A DNA stretch of 11,665 bases from Oscillospiraceae bacterium (GTDB lineage: Bacteria > Bacillota > Clostridia > Oscillospirales > Acutalibacteraceae), in assembly GCA_031273775.1 (NCBI GenBank), contig JAISRF010000167.1, positions 1 through 11,665 on the forward strand. The letters are read 5' to 3'. Of the stretch, positions 7,186 to 11,665 are shown in pieces (the stretch's first letter is position 1; every line of letters begins with the position of its first letter). The notes under the pieces are model-generated. The model saw only the letters and a list, made by a program, of their open reading frames with translations, did not search any database and was not told the origin of the DNA. The translations under genes were made by a program, and so were the position numbers.

Positions 7186-7356
7186 TCAAAGGTCATCCGC
7201 GTCCTGCACAGGTTTTTCATGTCGGTTCAGCGGCACACCGGTGTAACTGCCGGAAGGATCGCTTTTTGAAGGCGGGTTTTTCAATTCCATCGCTCTTTTC
7301 TTTAAAGGCTCCGATTCCAGGAACCTTTTGCCGCCGGTGTTTTGATTCGGTTTCAA
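7186..7356 (-). CDS. Small conserved-looking protein at the head of the adhE operon
   Basis: A TTG start at 7356 with GGGAGGT 9 bases upstream opens a 56-residue frame. It begins MKPNQNTGGKRFLE and ends VPLNRHEKPVQDADDL, with NPPSKSDPSGSYTGVP in the middle. The protein is hydrophilic and rich in Pro, Ser, Lys and Asp. It has no membrane segment, signal peptide or Cys, and is probably largely disordered. From memory, the SDPxGSYTG...PVQDADDL pattern recurs in small uncharacterised Clostridia proteins, but I could not check this. Its stop is 35 bases before the adhE start, and it is the first gene after the Rex operator, so it should be co-expressed with adhE under high NADH. Function unknown. 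Confidence 0.7.
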   Translation of the reverse strand: MKPNQNTGGKRFLESEPLKKRAMELKNPPSKSDPSGSYTGVPLNRHEKPVQDADDL

Positions 7357-7378
7357 TTTAAGAGTACCTCCCTTATTT

Positions 7379-7396
7379 TTGTTAAATATTTAACAC
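7379..7396. promoter_or_regulatory. Rex operator of the adhE operon
   Basis: TTGTTAAATATTTAACAC matches the clostridial Rex palindrome TTGTTAANNNNTTAACAA except at the last base. Rex senses the NADH/NAD+ ratio and releases DNA when NADH is high, derepressing fermentation genes. A second half-site, TTGTTAA, lies at 7405-7411. The rex gene is not in the window. Confidence 0.8.
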
Positions 7397-7451
7397 AGTG
7401 CGGTTTGTTAATATTCTACTGGCTTTGCTTAAACTCGTTTGGGTGAAAGTC

Positions 7452-7480
7452 TTATTATTTTCGGTAAATTTACAAGACAA
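7452..7480 (-). promoter_or_regulatory. Putative promoter of the adhE operon
   Basis: On the - strand TTGTCT, 17 bases, TAATAA fits a housekeeping promoter with a start near 7445. That would place the Rex site about 50 bases into the transcript, acting as a roadblock. A nearer -10 (TAGAAT, 7418-7413) lacks a good -35 but would put the Rex site right at the start point, the more usual layout. Confidence 0.45.
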
Positions 7481-7583
7481 TTGCCAAATATTTATTTTAC
7501 TCTATAGAATATAATTTCGGAGATTGCCCTTAAATAGCTTGCTCCGCCGCGCCCGTTTTATACAGGGCAGCCTATTCTAAATG

Positions 7584-8162
7584 TTAATCCTTCAGCAAAA
7601 TCGCACGGCAGGGCGCGCCCTCCGCGCCCACAACCTTTACAGGCGGACAGAACAAAAAGTAGTCCCCGGACTGCACACCGGACAGGTTAACCCCTTCCAG
7701 AACGCAAATTCCCGCACCCAAAAGCTCACGGTGAACCTCGGCTTCTTCGCCGGCCGCGCCGATGGTCTGCGCATCAATTCCCACCAGCTTTATGTCCGTG
7801 CCGGCAATGGCAAAGGCCGCGCTTCTGGTCAGCGCGGCTTTTCCGAATCCTTTGATGATAAGGCGCTCCACGCCGTCAAGCGGCAGGGCGTCGATATCCG
7901 CGCCGGTCAGGAGCGGTTCGTACACGGCGGCTACCCGGCAATCGCCGATAAACAGTTCCAGCGGCAGACGTGAAATATCCGCGCCCCGCTCCAAAAAATG
8001 CAACGGCGAATCAATATGCGTACCCGCGTGGCTGGAAATTATCAGCCGGGTCAGGTTGTACGGGTCTCCGGTTTTCATGCTTTTTAAGTGTTCAAGCTCC
8101 GGCGCGGGGTCGTCCTCATACACGGGGGCGGAAAGCAAATCGGCGGAGATATCGTAAATCAT
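7584..8162 (-). CDS. Cyclase-family metal-dependent hydrolase (kynurenine formamidase-like)
   Basis: This 192-residue protein belongs to the putative cyclase family (COG1878; includes KynB and isatin hydrolase). The signature HAGTHIDSPLHF gives metal ligands His45, His49 and Asp51 plus His55. His144 and Glu156 stand 12 residues apart, as in KynB, so the active site looks complete. Members hydrolyse amide or lactam-like bonds with bound Zn or Mn. Length is close to the usual 200-210. The ATG overlaps the S-component stop (ATGA at 8162-8159), so the two are translationally coupled and probably handle the same compound. No other kynurenine-pathway gene is visible, so the substrate is not assigned. 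Confidence 0.85.
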   Translation of the reverse strand: MIYDISADLLSAPVYEDDPAPELEHLKSMKTGDPYNLTRLIISSHAGTHIDSPLHFLERGADISRLPLELFIGDCRVAAVYEPLLTGADIDALPLDGVERLIIKGFGKAALTRSAAFAIAGTDIKLVGIDAQTIGAAGEEAEVHRELLGAGICVLEGVNLSGVQSGDYFLFCPPVKVVGAEGAPCRAILLKD

Positions 8163-8740
8163 ATGGTTGAAGATGCGGGATCCGGCGGTGCTGTTTTCTT
8201 TTCCGGGAGCGGCTTAATAAGTTTCGCCGCGGTGAGAGCCCGCGCGGCGGCTATGGTTACGGCGGAATCCACGGTGTGGTGAATCAGCGTGCCGACAACC
8301 GTAACATACAAAACGGCCTGAATAAAACCGCCCGAGAATGGTACGCCCAACAGCGGGGACATTCCCGCGACCAGTATTCCCTCCAGCAAAGCGTGTATCG
8401 GCGCGGCACAGCCGAAAGCCGCGTATTGATTAAAGCCCTTTTTAAGCCCAAAGTACAAAAACAGCCCGAAAACAATGTGTGAGAGCGCCCGCGCCGCAAT
8501 AATCCACGCGCTGGGGCTGCCAAACCCGAATTTAATCAGAAAGCCAAAGGTAGATCCGAACGCGGTGGCAATCACGGCATAGGGGCTGACAAAGCAAGCG
8601 ATCATGGTGGGGACGTGTGACAGAAGCGTTGCGGAAAAGGGCGGGGGAAGCGGAAGGCTAAAGCCAAACCCCGCAATAACAAAGGAAAGCGCGACCAACA
8701 TAGCGGAAAGCACCATAGTTCTGAGTTTGTCCTGTTTCAT
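8159..8740 (-). CDS. ECF transporter S component, substrate unknown
   Basis: The 193-residue protein has about five or six hydrophobic segments (roughly 8-27, 40-58, 58-71, 78-99, 108-125, 138-156) and a basic, proline-rich tail. The pattern FSATLLSHVPTMIACFVSPY, FGSTFGFL and RALSHIVFGLF is like group II ECF substrate-binding subunits, which work with a shared EcfAA'T module not seen here. I cannot assign a vitamin or other ligand. ATG 8740 is chosen because GGGAGG lies 5 bases upstream. The longer frame from 8839 would add residues lying across the nearer promoter. The downstream gene overlaps by ATGA. Confidence 0.8.
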   Translation of the reverse strand: MKQDKLRTMVLSAMLVALSFVIAGFGFSLPLPPPFSATLLSHVPTMIACFVSPYAVIATAFGSTFGFLIKFGFGSPSAWIIAARALSHIVFGLFLYFGLKKGFNQYAAFGCAAPIHALLEGILVAGMSPLLGVPFSGGFIQAVLYVTVVGTLIHHTVDSAVTIAAARALTAAKLIKPLPEKKTAPPDPASSTI

Positions 8741-8776
8741 ATAATCCTCCCAAAAAATAAAGTCCATCTTACTGTT

Positions 8777-8805
8777 AGCATACCGCAAAACCTCTGTCTT
8801 GTCAA
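8777..8805 (-). promoter_or_regulatory. Proximal promoter of the S component/cyclase operon
   Basis: On the - strand TTGACA (8805-8800), 17 bases, TATGCT (8782-8777). The -35 is perfect and the leader would be about 30 bases. Confidence 0.6.
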
Positions 8806-8838
8806 ATCTGCCCGTAGCGCTCTGGAGCGAATGGTACA

Positions 8839-8942
8839 ATAGGATTTTTCAACACATCCAGTCATATCAAGGGTTTAAAGACAGCCACAAGTAATATTTA
8901 CCCTCCCGGCGGTGAGGATAACCGCTAAAATCTCACCCGTTT
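8839..8942 (-). other. Structured leader candidate upstream of the S component
   Basis: On the - strand GGTGAG can pair with CTCACC, while GCGGT pairs with the overlapping ACCGC, so two hairpins exclude each other. AGGGT/ACCCT and GGAT/ATCC can form further stems downstream. This lies between the distal - strand promoter (8997-9025) and the gene, as a riboswitch or attenuator would. It does not match TPP, FMN, THF, preQ1, cobalamin or T-box consensus as I know them. Confidence 0.3.
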
Positions 8943-8944
8943 GC

Positions 8945-8973
8945 TTTACATCAGATGGGGAAAAGCGTATAAT
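8945..8973 (+). promoter_or_regulatory. Forward promoter, distal to the HEPN/MNT pair
   Basis: TTTACA, 17 bases, TATAAT: one mismatch in the -35 and a perfect -10. The -10 lies in the loop of an inverted repeat AAAAGCG (8961-8967)/CGCTTTT (8981-8987), a possible operator. A transcript from about 8980 would have a 250-base leader without an ORF, or could be a separate small RNA. Confidence 0.5.
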
Positions 8974-8996
8974 TTAAATGCGCTTTTGGTCTGCTC

Positions 8997-9025
8997 AGTA
9001 TAACACAAATTTCTCTCTTGTGCAA
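8997..9025 (-). promoter_or_regulatory. Reverse promoter, distal to the S component
   Basis: On the - strand TTGCAC (9025-9020), 17 bases, TATACT (9002-8997). Its start near 8990 faces the forward promoter's start near 8980. The spacer holds the inverted repeat CACAA/TTGTG. Confidence 0.45.
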
Positions 9026-9075
9026 TAGCCAAAACGGAATTTTTCAAAGAACCGGTGTGCAGTAAATTGAAAAAG

Positions 9076-9110
9076 TAAATTCCAGAACTCGTGGGTTTAG
9101 TTGGAATTTA
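9076..9110. repeat. Perfect 9-bp inverted repeat
   Basis: TAAATTCCA (9076-9084) and TGGAATTTA (9102-9110) are separated by 17 bases that can add a small AAC/GTT stem. It lies between the two forward promoters. No T tract follows, so it is more likely an RNA structure or binding site than a terminator. Confidence 0.4.
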
Positions 9111-9140
9111 GTCTTGCAATTCACGGGCAAAAAATTTTGC

Positions 9141-9169
9141 TTGCATTTTTAGCGATTTGGTGCTATAAT
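9141..9169 (+). promoter_or_regulatory. Proximal promoter of the HEPN/MNT operon
   Basis: TTGCAT, 17 bases, TATAAT, with a start near 9176, about 60 bases before the chosen TTG start. Confidence 0.75.
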
Positions 9170-9234
9170 ATCTACGTATTTTTATGTCCTCGCGCTGGGA
9201 GCGTGGATATGATATGCGAAAGGGGGGATTTTCC

Positions 9235-9627
9235 TTGAACGATAAAACCGCTTACTGGTTGGGGTTGTCCGACTATGATATTGAAACCGCAAAGGCTATG
9301 CAGAAAACGGGCAGATACTTGTATGTCGGCTTTATGTGCCATCAAGTAATCGAAAAGGCATTGAAAGCTGTAATTGCCAAAAGCTGCGCCGAGGGTGAAA
9401 TCCCGCCGAAGATTCATCACCTCTTGAAATTAGCTGACCGCGCCGGCCTGTTTGAGAAAATGTCACAGGAACAGCAAGCCTTTATCAAAGAACTGAATCC
9501 GCTGAACATCGAGGCGCGGTATCCCGAATACAAAGAAAAAATCGCGGCGGAATTGTCCGCTGAAATCTGCGATACCCTTATCGCCGGAACGGAGGAATTG
9601 CTATGTTGGATAAAAGCACAGTTGTAA
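9235..9627 (+). CDS. HEPN-domain protein of a HEPN/MNT pair
   Basis: The 130-residue, mostly helical protein fits the HEPN family (PF05168 type): YWLGLSDYDIETAKAM, YLYVGFMCHQVIEKALKAVI, then HHLLKLADRAGL, EARYPEYK and a C-terminal helix ending in ELLCWIKAQL. HEPN proteins paired with minimal nucleotidyltransferases often act as toxin (RNase) with an AMPylating antitoxin. Here the usual catalytic R-x4-6-H in the C-terminal half is not obvious: ARYPEYK has no His at that spacing, and Arg27 and His36 stand 9 apart. RNase activity is therefore uncertain. TTG 9235 is chosen because AAGGGGGGA lies about 6 bases upstream and the protein then starts at the family's usual point. ATGs at 9184 and 9214 lack an SD. 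It overlaps the next gene by 25 bases. Confidence 0.85.
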   Translation: MNDKTAYWLGLSDYDIETAKAMQKTGRYLYVGFMCHQVIEKALKAVIAKSCAEGEIPPKIHHLLKLADRAGLFEKMSQEQQAFIKELNPLNIEARYPEYKEKIAAELSAEICDTLIAGTEELLCWIKAQL

Positions 9628-9914
9628 ACACGGATACACGCTATGCCGAAGCTGTAAGCAGGGAGTTTGACCCTGCCGCCGTTATTCTTTTTGGCTCGTA
9701 TATCAACGGAACGCCGAACGAAGACAGCGATATTGACATCGGTGTTTTGTTCAACGGCTTTTCGGGTGATTGGCGAAAAACGAACGCTCGGCTTTGGAAC
9801 ATCGCCTATGATTTGAGTTGGGATATTGAACCCCACTTACTGGACACTGCCCACGATCCAAGCGGCTTTGCAAAGCACGTTTTGGCAACGGGGCAAGTGG
9901 TTTACCACGCTTAA
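9603..9914 (+). CDS. Minimal nucleotidyltransferase (MNT) of a HEPN/MNT pair
   Basis: The 103-residue protein carries the MNT signature GSx10DxD exactly: Gly31-Ser32, ten residues, Asp43-Ile-Asp45, within a stretch reading ILFGSYINGTPNEDSDIDIG. A third acidic residue follows at Asp74 (SWDIEPHLL), so the metal site looks complete. In characterised MntA/HepT systems this partner transfers AMP to the HEPN protein and silences it. The ATG at 9603 lies inside the end of the HEPN gene, 25 bases before its stop, with GGAGG just upstream (9591-9595), which indicates coupled translation in the order seen in many such pairs. Confidence 0.88.
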   Translation: MLDKSTVVNTDTRYAEAVSREFDPAAVILFGSYINGTPNEDSDIDIGVLFNGFSGDWRKTNARLWNIAYDLSWDIEPHLLDTAHDPSGFAKHVLATGQVVYHA

Positions 9915-9997
9915 AAACCTCGCAAAATTCACACAAAGGGGCTTGGCAAATGGGAATCAACACATATAATTTGAACGGCTCACGGCTCACGCAAGCA

Positions 9998-10013
9998 AGC
10001 GGATAATTCCGCT
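9998..10013. repeat. Short perfect hairpin after the MNT gene
   Basis: AGCGGA-TAAT-TCCGCT, followed by CATTTGTT. It could be a weak first terminator ahead of the strong one at 10052. Confidence 0.35.
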
Positions 10014-10051
10014 CATTTGTTGCGCCCAAAAATTGAACACTTACACGTTAC

Positions 10052-10089
10052 GGCGGTTGCCCCGGCTTTGTTTGGGGCAACCGCCTTTT
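10052..10089 (+). terminator. Strong rho-independent terminator
   Basis: GGCGGTTGCCCC (10052-10063) pairs perfectly over 12 bases with GGGGCAACCGCC (10074-10085), followed by TTTT. It closes the HEPN/MNT operon and separates it from the lipoprotein region. Confidence 0.85.
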
Positions 10090-10277
10090 CGCGTTTATAC
10101 GGATTTAACGGAGAGCTTGCTCAATGAAAGAGTTTGAAAAACGCCCGCCGTAGGCGAATAACACAAAACACACCGCCTGTTGTGTTTCCACATGCAACAC
10201 CCCAAGCCGGAGGTGTCCGGAAAACAAGCGCCGCCTGTCGCGCACAGGCAAATAAAAATTTTTGGAGGAACACGACT
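10090..10277 (+). other. Leader region of the first lipoprotein gene
   Basis: No substantial gene is seen. An SD-like GGAGAG precedes a nine-codon frame (MKEFEKRPP, 10124-10153). Next come an inverted repeat AACACAA/TTGTGTT (10160-10186) and the repeat GCGCCGCCTGTCGCGC (10228-10243). No clear promoter is visible. The layout would suit an attenuated leader but could be chance. Confidence 0.3.
10228..10250. repeat. GC-rich intergenic repeat, copy A
   Basis: GCGCCGCCTGTCGCGC is identical to 11479-11494. Both copies are followed closely by ACAGGCA. Confidence 0.6.
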
Positions 10278-10799
10278 ATGAAAAAGGCAATCACACTCGC
10301 GCTGGTATTCGTACTGGCACTTTCCCTGCTCACCGCTTGCGGGACGGGCGACAACGGCGGCACAGGCTCAACAGGCGGCAACAGCAACACCCCCGGCACT
10401 TCGCAGGGTGCAAACAACAACGCAGACACCAATGAAATTTATGCAATATCCAAAGACAAAGTCAACGCATTGTCTTGGACTGACGAGAGCGAAAAAGAAG
10501 CGGTAATCGCTGAAATCCCGGAGGAGATACTTTACGCTATCGGGGAATTGTCCTATTGCAATATTCAGAAGTATCCTTTCGACGGTTGGAAATACACTCT
10601 CGCTATTTTGACAAATAACACTGATAGTGCGGGCGACCTTGAAAAACTAACGGACTATTACGAAAGTGTTGGCGCGACTGTTAAGAAAAAGGGCAACTCG
10701 TCAGTTTACTATGTGGTTGCCTTTGACTATGCCGAATCGGTAGATGTCACAACGCTCGGAAGCACAATACAAATTCAATTCAGCATTGTGAAGAAGTAA
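10278..10799 (+). CDS. Predicted lipoprotein, unknown function (1)
   Basis: The 173-residue product starts MKKAITLALVFVLALSLLTAC, a lipoprotein signal peptide with lipobox LTAC and lipidated Cys21. A Gly/Asn/Ser/Thr-rich tether (about 22-50) leads to a mixed alpha/beta domain of about 120 residues I do not recognise (EEILYAIGELSY, YPFDGWKYTLAIL, DLEKLTDYYESVGA, STIQIQFSIVKK). It should be anchored outside the membrane. ATG 10278 is preceded by GGAGG at 9 bases. The in-frame extension to 10134 has no SD and would bury the signal peptide. A second lipoprotein gene follows 59 bases later. The two share leader style and tether composition but little recognisable sequence. Confidence 0.85.
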   Translation: MKKAITLALVFVLALSLLTACGTGDNGGTGSTGGNSNTPGTSQGANNNADTNEIYAISKDKVNALSWTDESEKEAVIAEIPEEILYAIGELSYCNIQKYPFDGWKYTLAILTNNTDSAGDLEKLTDYYESVGATVKKKGNSSVYYVVAFDYAESVDVTTLGSTIQIQFSIVKK

Positions 10800-10811
10800 T
10801 TTAAGCATAAC

Positions 10812-10839
10812 AGGCGGGGCGGTTTGCGCCGTCCCGCCT
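10812..10839 (+). repeat. GC-rich hairpin between the lipoprotein genes, copy B
   Basis: AGGCGGGGCGG (10812-10822) pairs with CCGTCCCGCCT (10829-10839), 11 pairs with one G-T, loop of six. It shares ACAGGCGGGGCGGTT with 11463-11477. No T run follows, so it may stabilise or partly terminate the mRNA. Confidence 0.6.
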
Positions 10840-10858
10840 ATGTGGACAGGAGGCAGTT

Positions 10859-11455
10859 ATGAAGAAAATCTTTACAGCATTATTGGTGGTTGCTTTGCTG
10901 TTTTCCCTTGCCGCTTGCGGTGAAAACGAGGAAAGCAACAGCACTCCTACGACAAGCGGCGAAAGTTCCACGACAGCCCCGCAATGGAACGGCGGCACAT
11001 CTTCTGAAACGCCGACTGAAAGCACCACGTCAAATAATTCGCCAAACATGACAAAAGAAGAATTTTTGGCATTGTTCGGATTGTCAGAGGACGATATTCA
11101 GCCAAACGGTTTCGCTAATTATGAGATTTGGGGCTGTATTTCAAACGAAGGAACGGTTTACATTCAAATTGACGAAGCAGGCGGCGTTTCGGAAAATGTT
11201 CAAGCATGGTTTGAAAAAATCTTCGATAAGATAAAACAAATATCGGACGATGGTAAGCTGTATAATTCCCTTGCTTTCGATACGGAATACAAATTGCCCA
11301 CGTCTTACGGAAAATCGGCTTTTTCACAGTTCATATACAAGTATAACGGCAAGGGTGTTGTGGTAAATCTCGGTTTTGACCCGTTTGGCTTTGGTTTATC
11401 AAATAACGAAATAAAGAAAATTTCGGCTTATGAAATAATTTTTGCTATGCAATAA
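10859..11455 (+). CDS. Predicted lipoprotein, unknown function (2)
   Basis: The 198-residue product starts MKKIFTALLVVALLFSLAAC, with lipobox LAAC and lipidated Cys20. A Ser/Thr/Glu/Asn-rich tether (21-62) is followed by TKEEFLALFGLSEDDIQPNGF and a domain of about 130 residues I do not recognise. Its later part has VQAWFEKIFDKIKQI, TEYKLPTSYGKSAF and a C-terminal ISAYEIIFAMQ. It is probably held on the outer face of the membrane. The ATG is preceded by AGGAGG at 5 bases. It is flanked by related GC-rich hairpins on both sides and has a lower GC content than the left part of the window. Confidence 0.87.
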   Translation: MKKIFTALLVVALLFSLAACGENEESNSTPTTSGESSTTAPQWNGGTSSETPTESTTSNNSPNMTKEEFLALFGLSEDDIQPNGFANYEIWGCISNEGTVYIQIDEAGGVSENVQAWFEKIFDKIKQISDDGKLYNSLAFDTEYKLPTSYGKSAFSQFIYKYNGKGVVVNLGFDPFGFGLSNNEIKKISAYEIIFAMQ

Positions 11456-11461
11456 ACCGCA

Positions 11462-11494
11462 GACAGGCGGGGCGGTTCGCGCCGCCTGTCGCGC
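11462..11494 (+). repeat. GC-rich hairpin repeat, copy C
   Basis: GACAGGCGG (11462-11470) pairs perfectly with CCGCCTGTC (11482-11490). The left half matches copy B and the right half matches copy A, so this copy links the other two. Confidence 0.65.
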
Positions 11495-11528
11495 AATACA
11501 GGCAATCCCCGCCGGAGGGCAGACTGCA

Positions 11529-11665
11529 AATGCACCTTACTCTTATAACGACAAATTAGCCGAGATTTGGCAGCTAATCACACAATCTCCCGATACCTTT
11601 AAGGGCGGCGGGATTTGGACTATGATTGTCAACATTCACGATGCCGTGGACGATTGCGGCTTCTT
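11529..11665 (+). CDS. Start of an open frame running off the window; possibly a conjugation membrane protein
   Basis: The frame reads NAPYSYNDKLAEIWQLITQ, then SPDTFKGGGIWTMIVNIHDAVDDCGF, and is open at the window edge. The SPxxFKGGxxW...I pattern recalls, from memory, the N-terminus of TrbL-like integral membrane proteins of Firmicutes integrative-conjugative elements. The match is short and unchecked. No ATG or GTG start is seen in this frame. The frame stays open upstream through repeat copy C into the end of the lipoprotein gene. The nearby ATG 11530, behind GGAGGG, is in another frame and stops after nine codons. The start is therefore unresolved, and a frameshifted or degenerate gene is possible. 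Confidence 0.35.

Noticed and set aside
7551..7568. Terminator after the cyclase gene
   Set aside because: GCCC/GGGC gives only about four pairs with a 10-base loop and no T tract on the - strand.
8839..8942. TPP or FMN riboswitch
   Set aside because: Fragments such as ACCCTTGA and ACTGGATG recall these classes on the - strand, but the conserved cores and their order are missing.
9184..9234. ATG 9184 or ATG 9214 as the HEPN start
   Set aside because: No SD precedes either, while TTG 9235 has a strong one and gives the family's usual N-terminus. A leaderless start at 9184 (8 bases from the predicted +1) cannot be fully excluded.
10124..10153. Nine-codon gene MKEFEKRPP
   Set aside because: Too short to support as a gene despite an SD-like GGAGAG; mentioned only as a possible leader peptide.
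10134..10277. N-terminal extension of lipoprotein 1
   Set aside because: It would put 48 residues, encoded partly by a repeat, ahead of a clear lipoprotein signal peptide, and has no SD.
1..11665. CRISPR array, rRNA or tRNA gene
   Set aside because: No regularly spaced long repeats and no recognisable rRNA or tRNA sequence were found on reading both strands.

Overview
The window looks like a chromosome segment of an anaerobic, fermentative Clostridia (Firmicutes) member, perhaps near Oscillospirales. The grounds are strong AGGAGG-type ribosome binding sites with TTG starts as well as ATG, a Rex operator ahead of a bifunctional AdhE, an ECF-type S component, a class B sortase-like domain fused to SpoIID, and Gram-positive lipoproteins. 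Coding DNA is moderately GC-rich and several intergenic stretches are very AT-rich. The taxonomic placement is inference from gene content.

Left part (1-3422, + strand): the 3' end of purN is followed 24 bases later by a large membrane protein. This protein has a CinA/MoCF-like cytosolic domain, one membrane segment, a class B sortase-like fold without recognisable catalytic His and Cys, an Ala/Pro/Ser linker and a C-terminal SpoIID domain. Its reading frame breaks at a run of seven T (1779-1785), and the protein continues in the -1 frame. The convergent gap to the next gene holds a weak terminator and a cluster of DnaA-box-like 9-mers.

Middle part (3423-8740, all - strand): an M15-type peptidase with a peptidoglycan-binding domain, a ribbon-helix-helix regulator, an adhE operon (a 56-residue small protein, then adhE, behind a near-perfect Rex site), and a translationally coupled pair of ECF S component and metal-dependent cyclase-family hydrolase. 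Together these suggest redox-controlled ethanol fermentation and import plus hydrolysis of an unidentified small molecule.

Right part (8741-11665): a regulatory region with promoters on both strands, two of them face to face, leads into a HEPN/MNT gene pair (+) closed by a strong terminator. Next come two unrelated-looking lipoprotein genes, each set off by related GC-rich hairpin repeats. The window ends in an open frame that resembles, weakly, the N-terminus of conjugation membrane proteins. This end looks like accessory, possibly integrative-conjugative, DNA.

The most unusual item is the frameshifted pseudosortase-SpoIID fusion. The S-component leader with its alternative hairpins and the small protein at the head of the adhE operon also deserve a second look.
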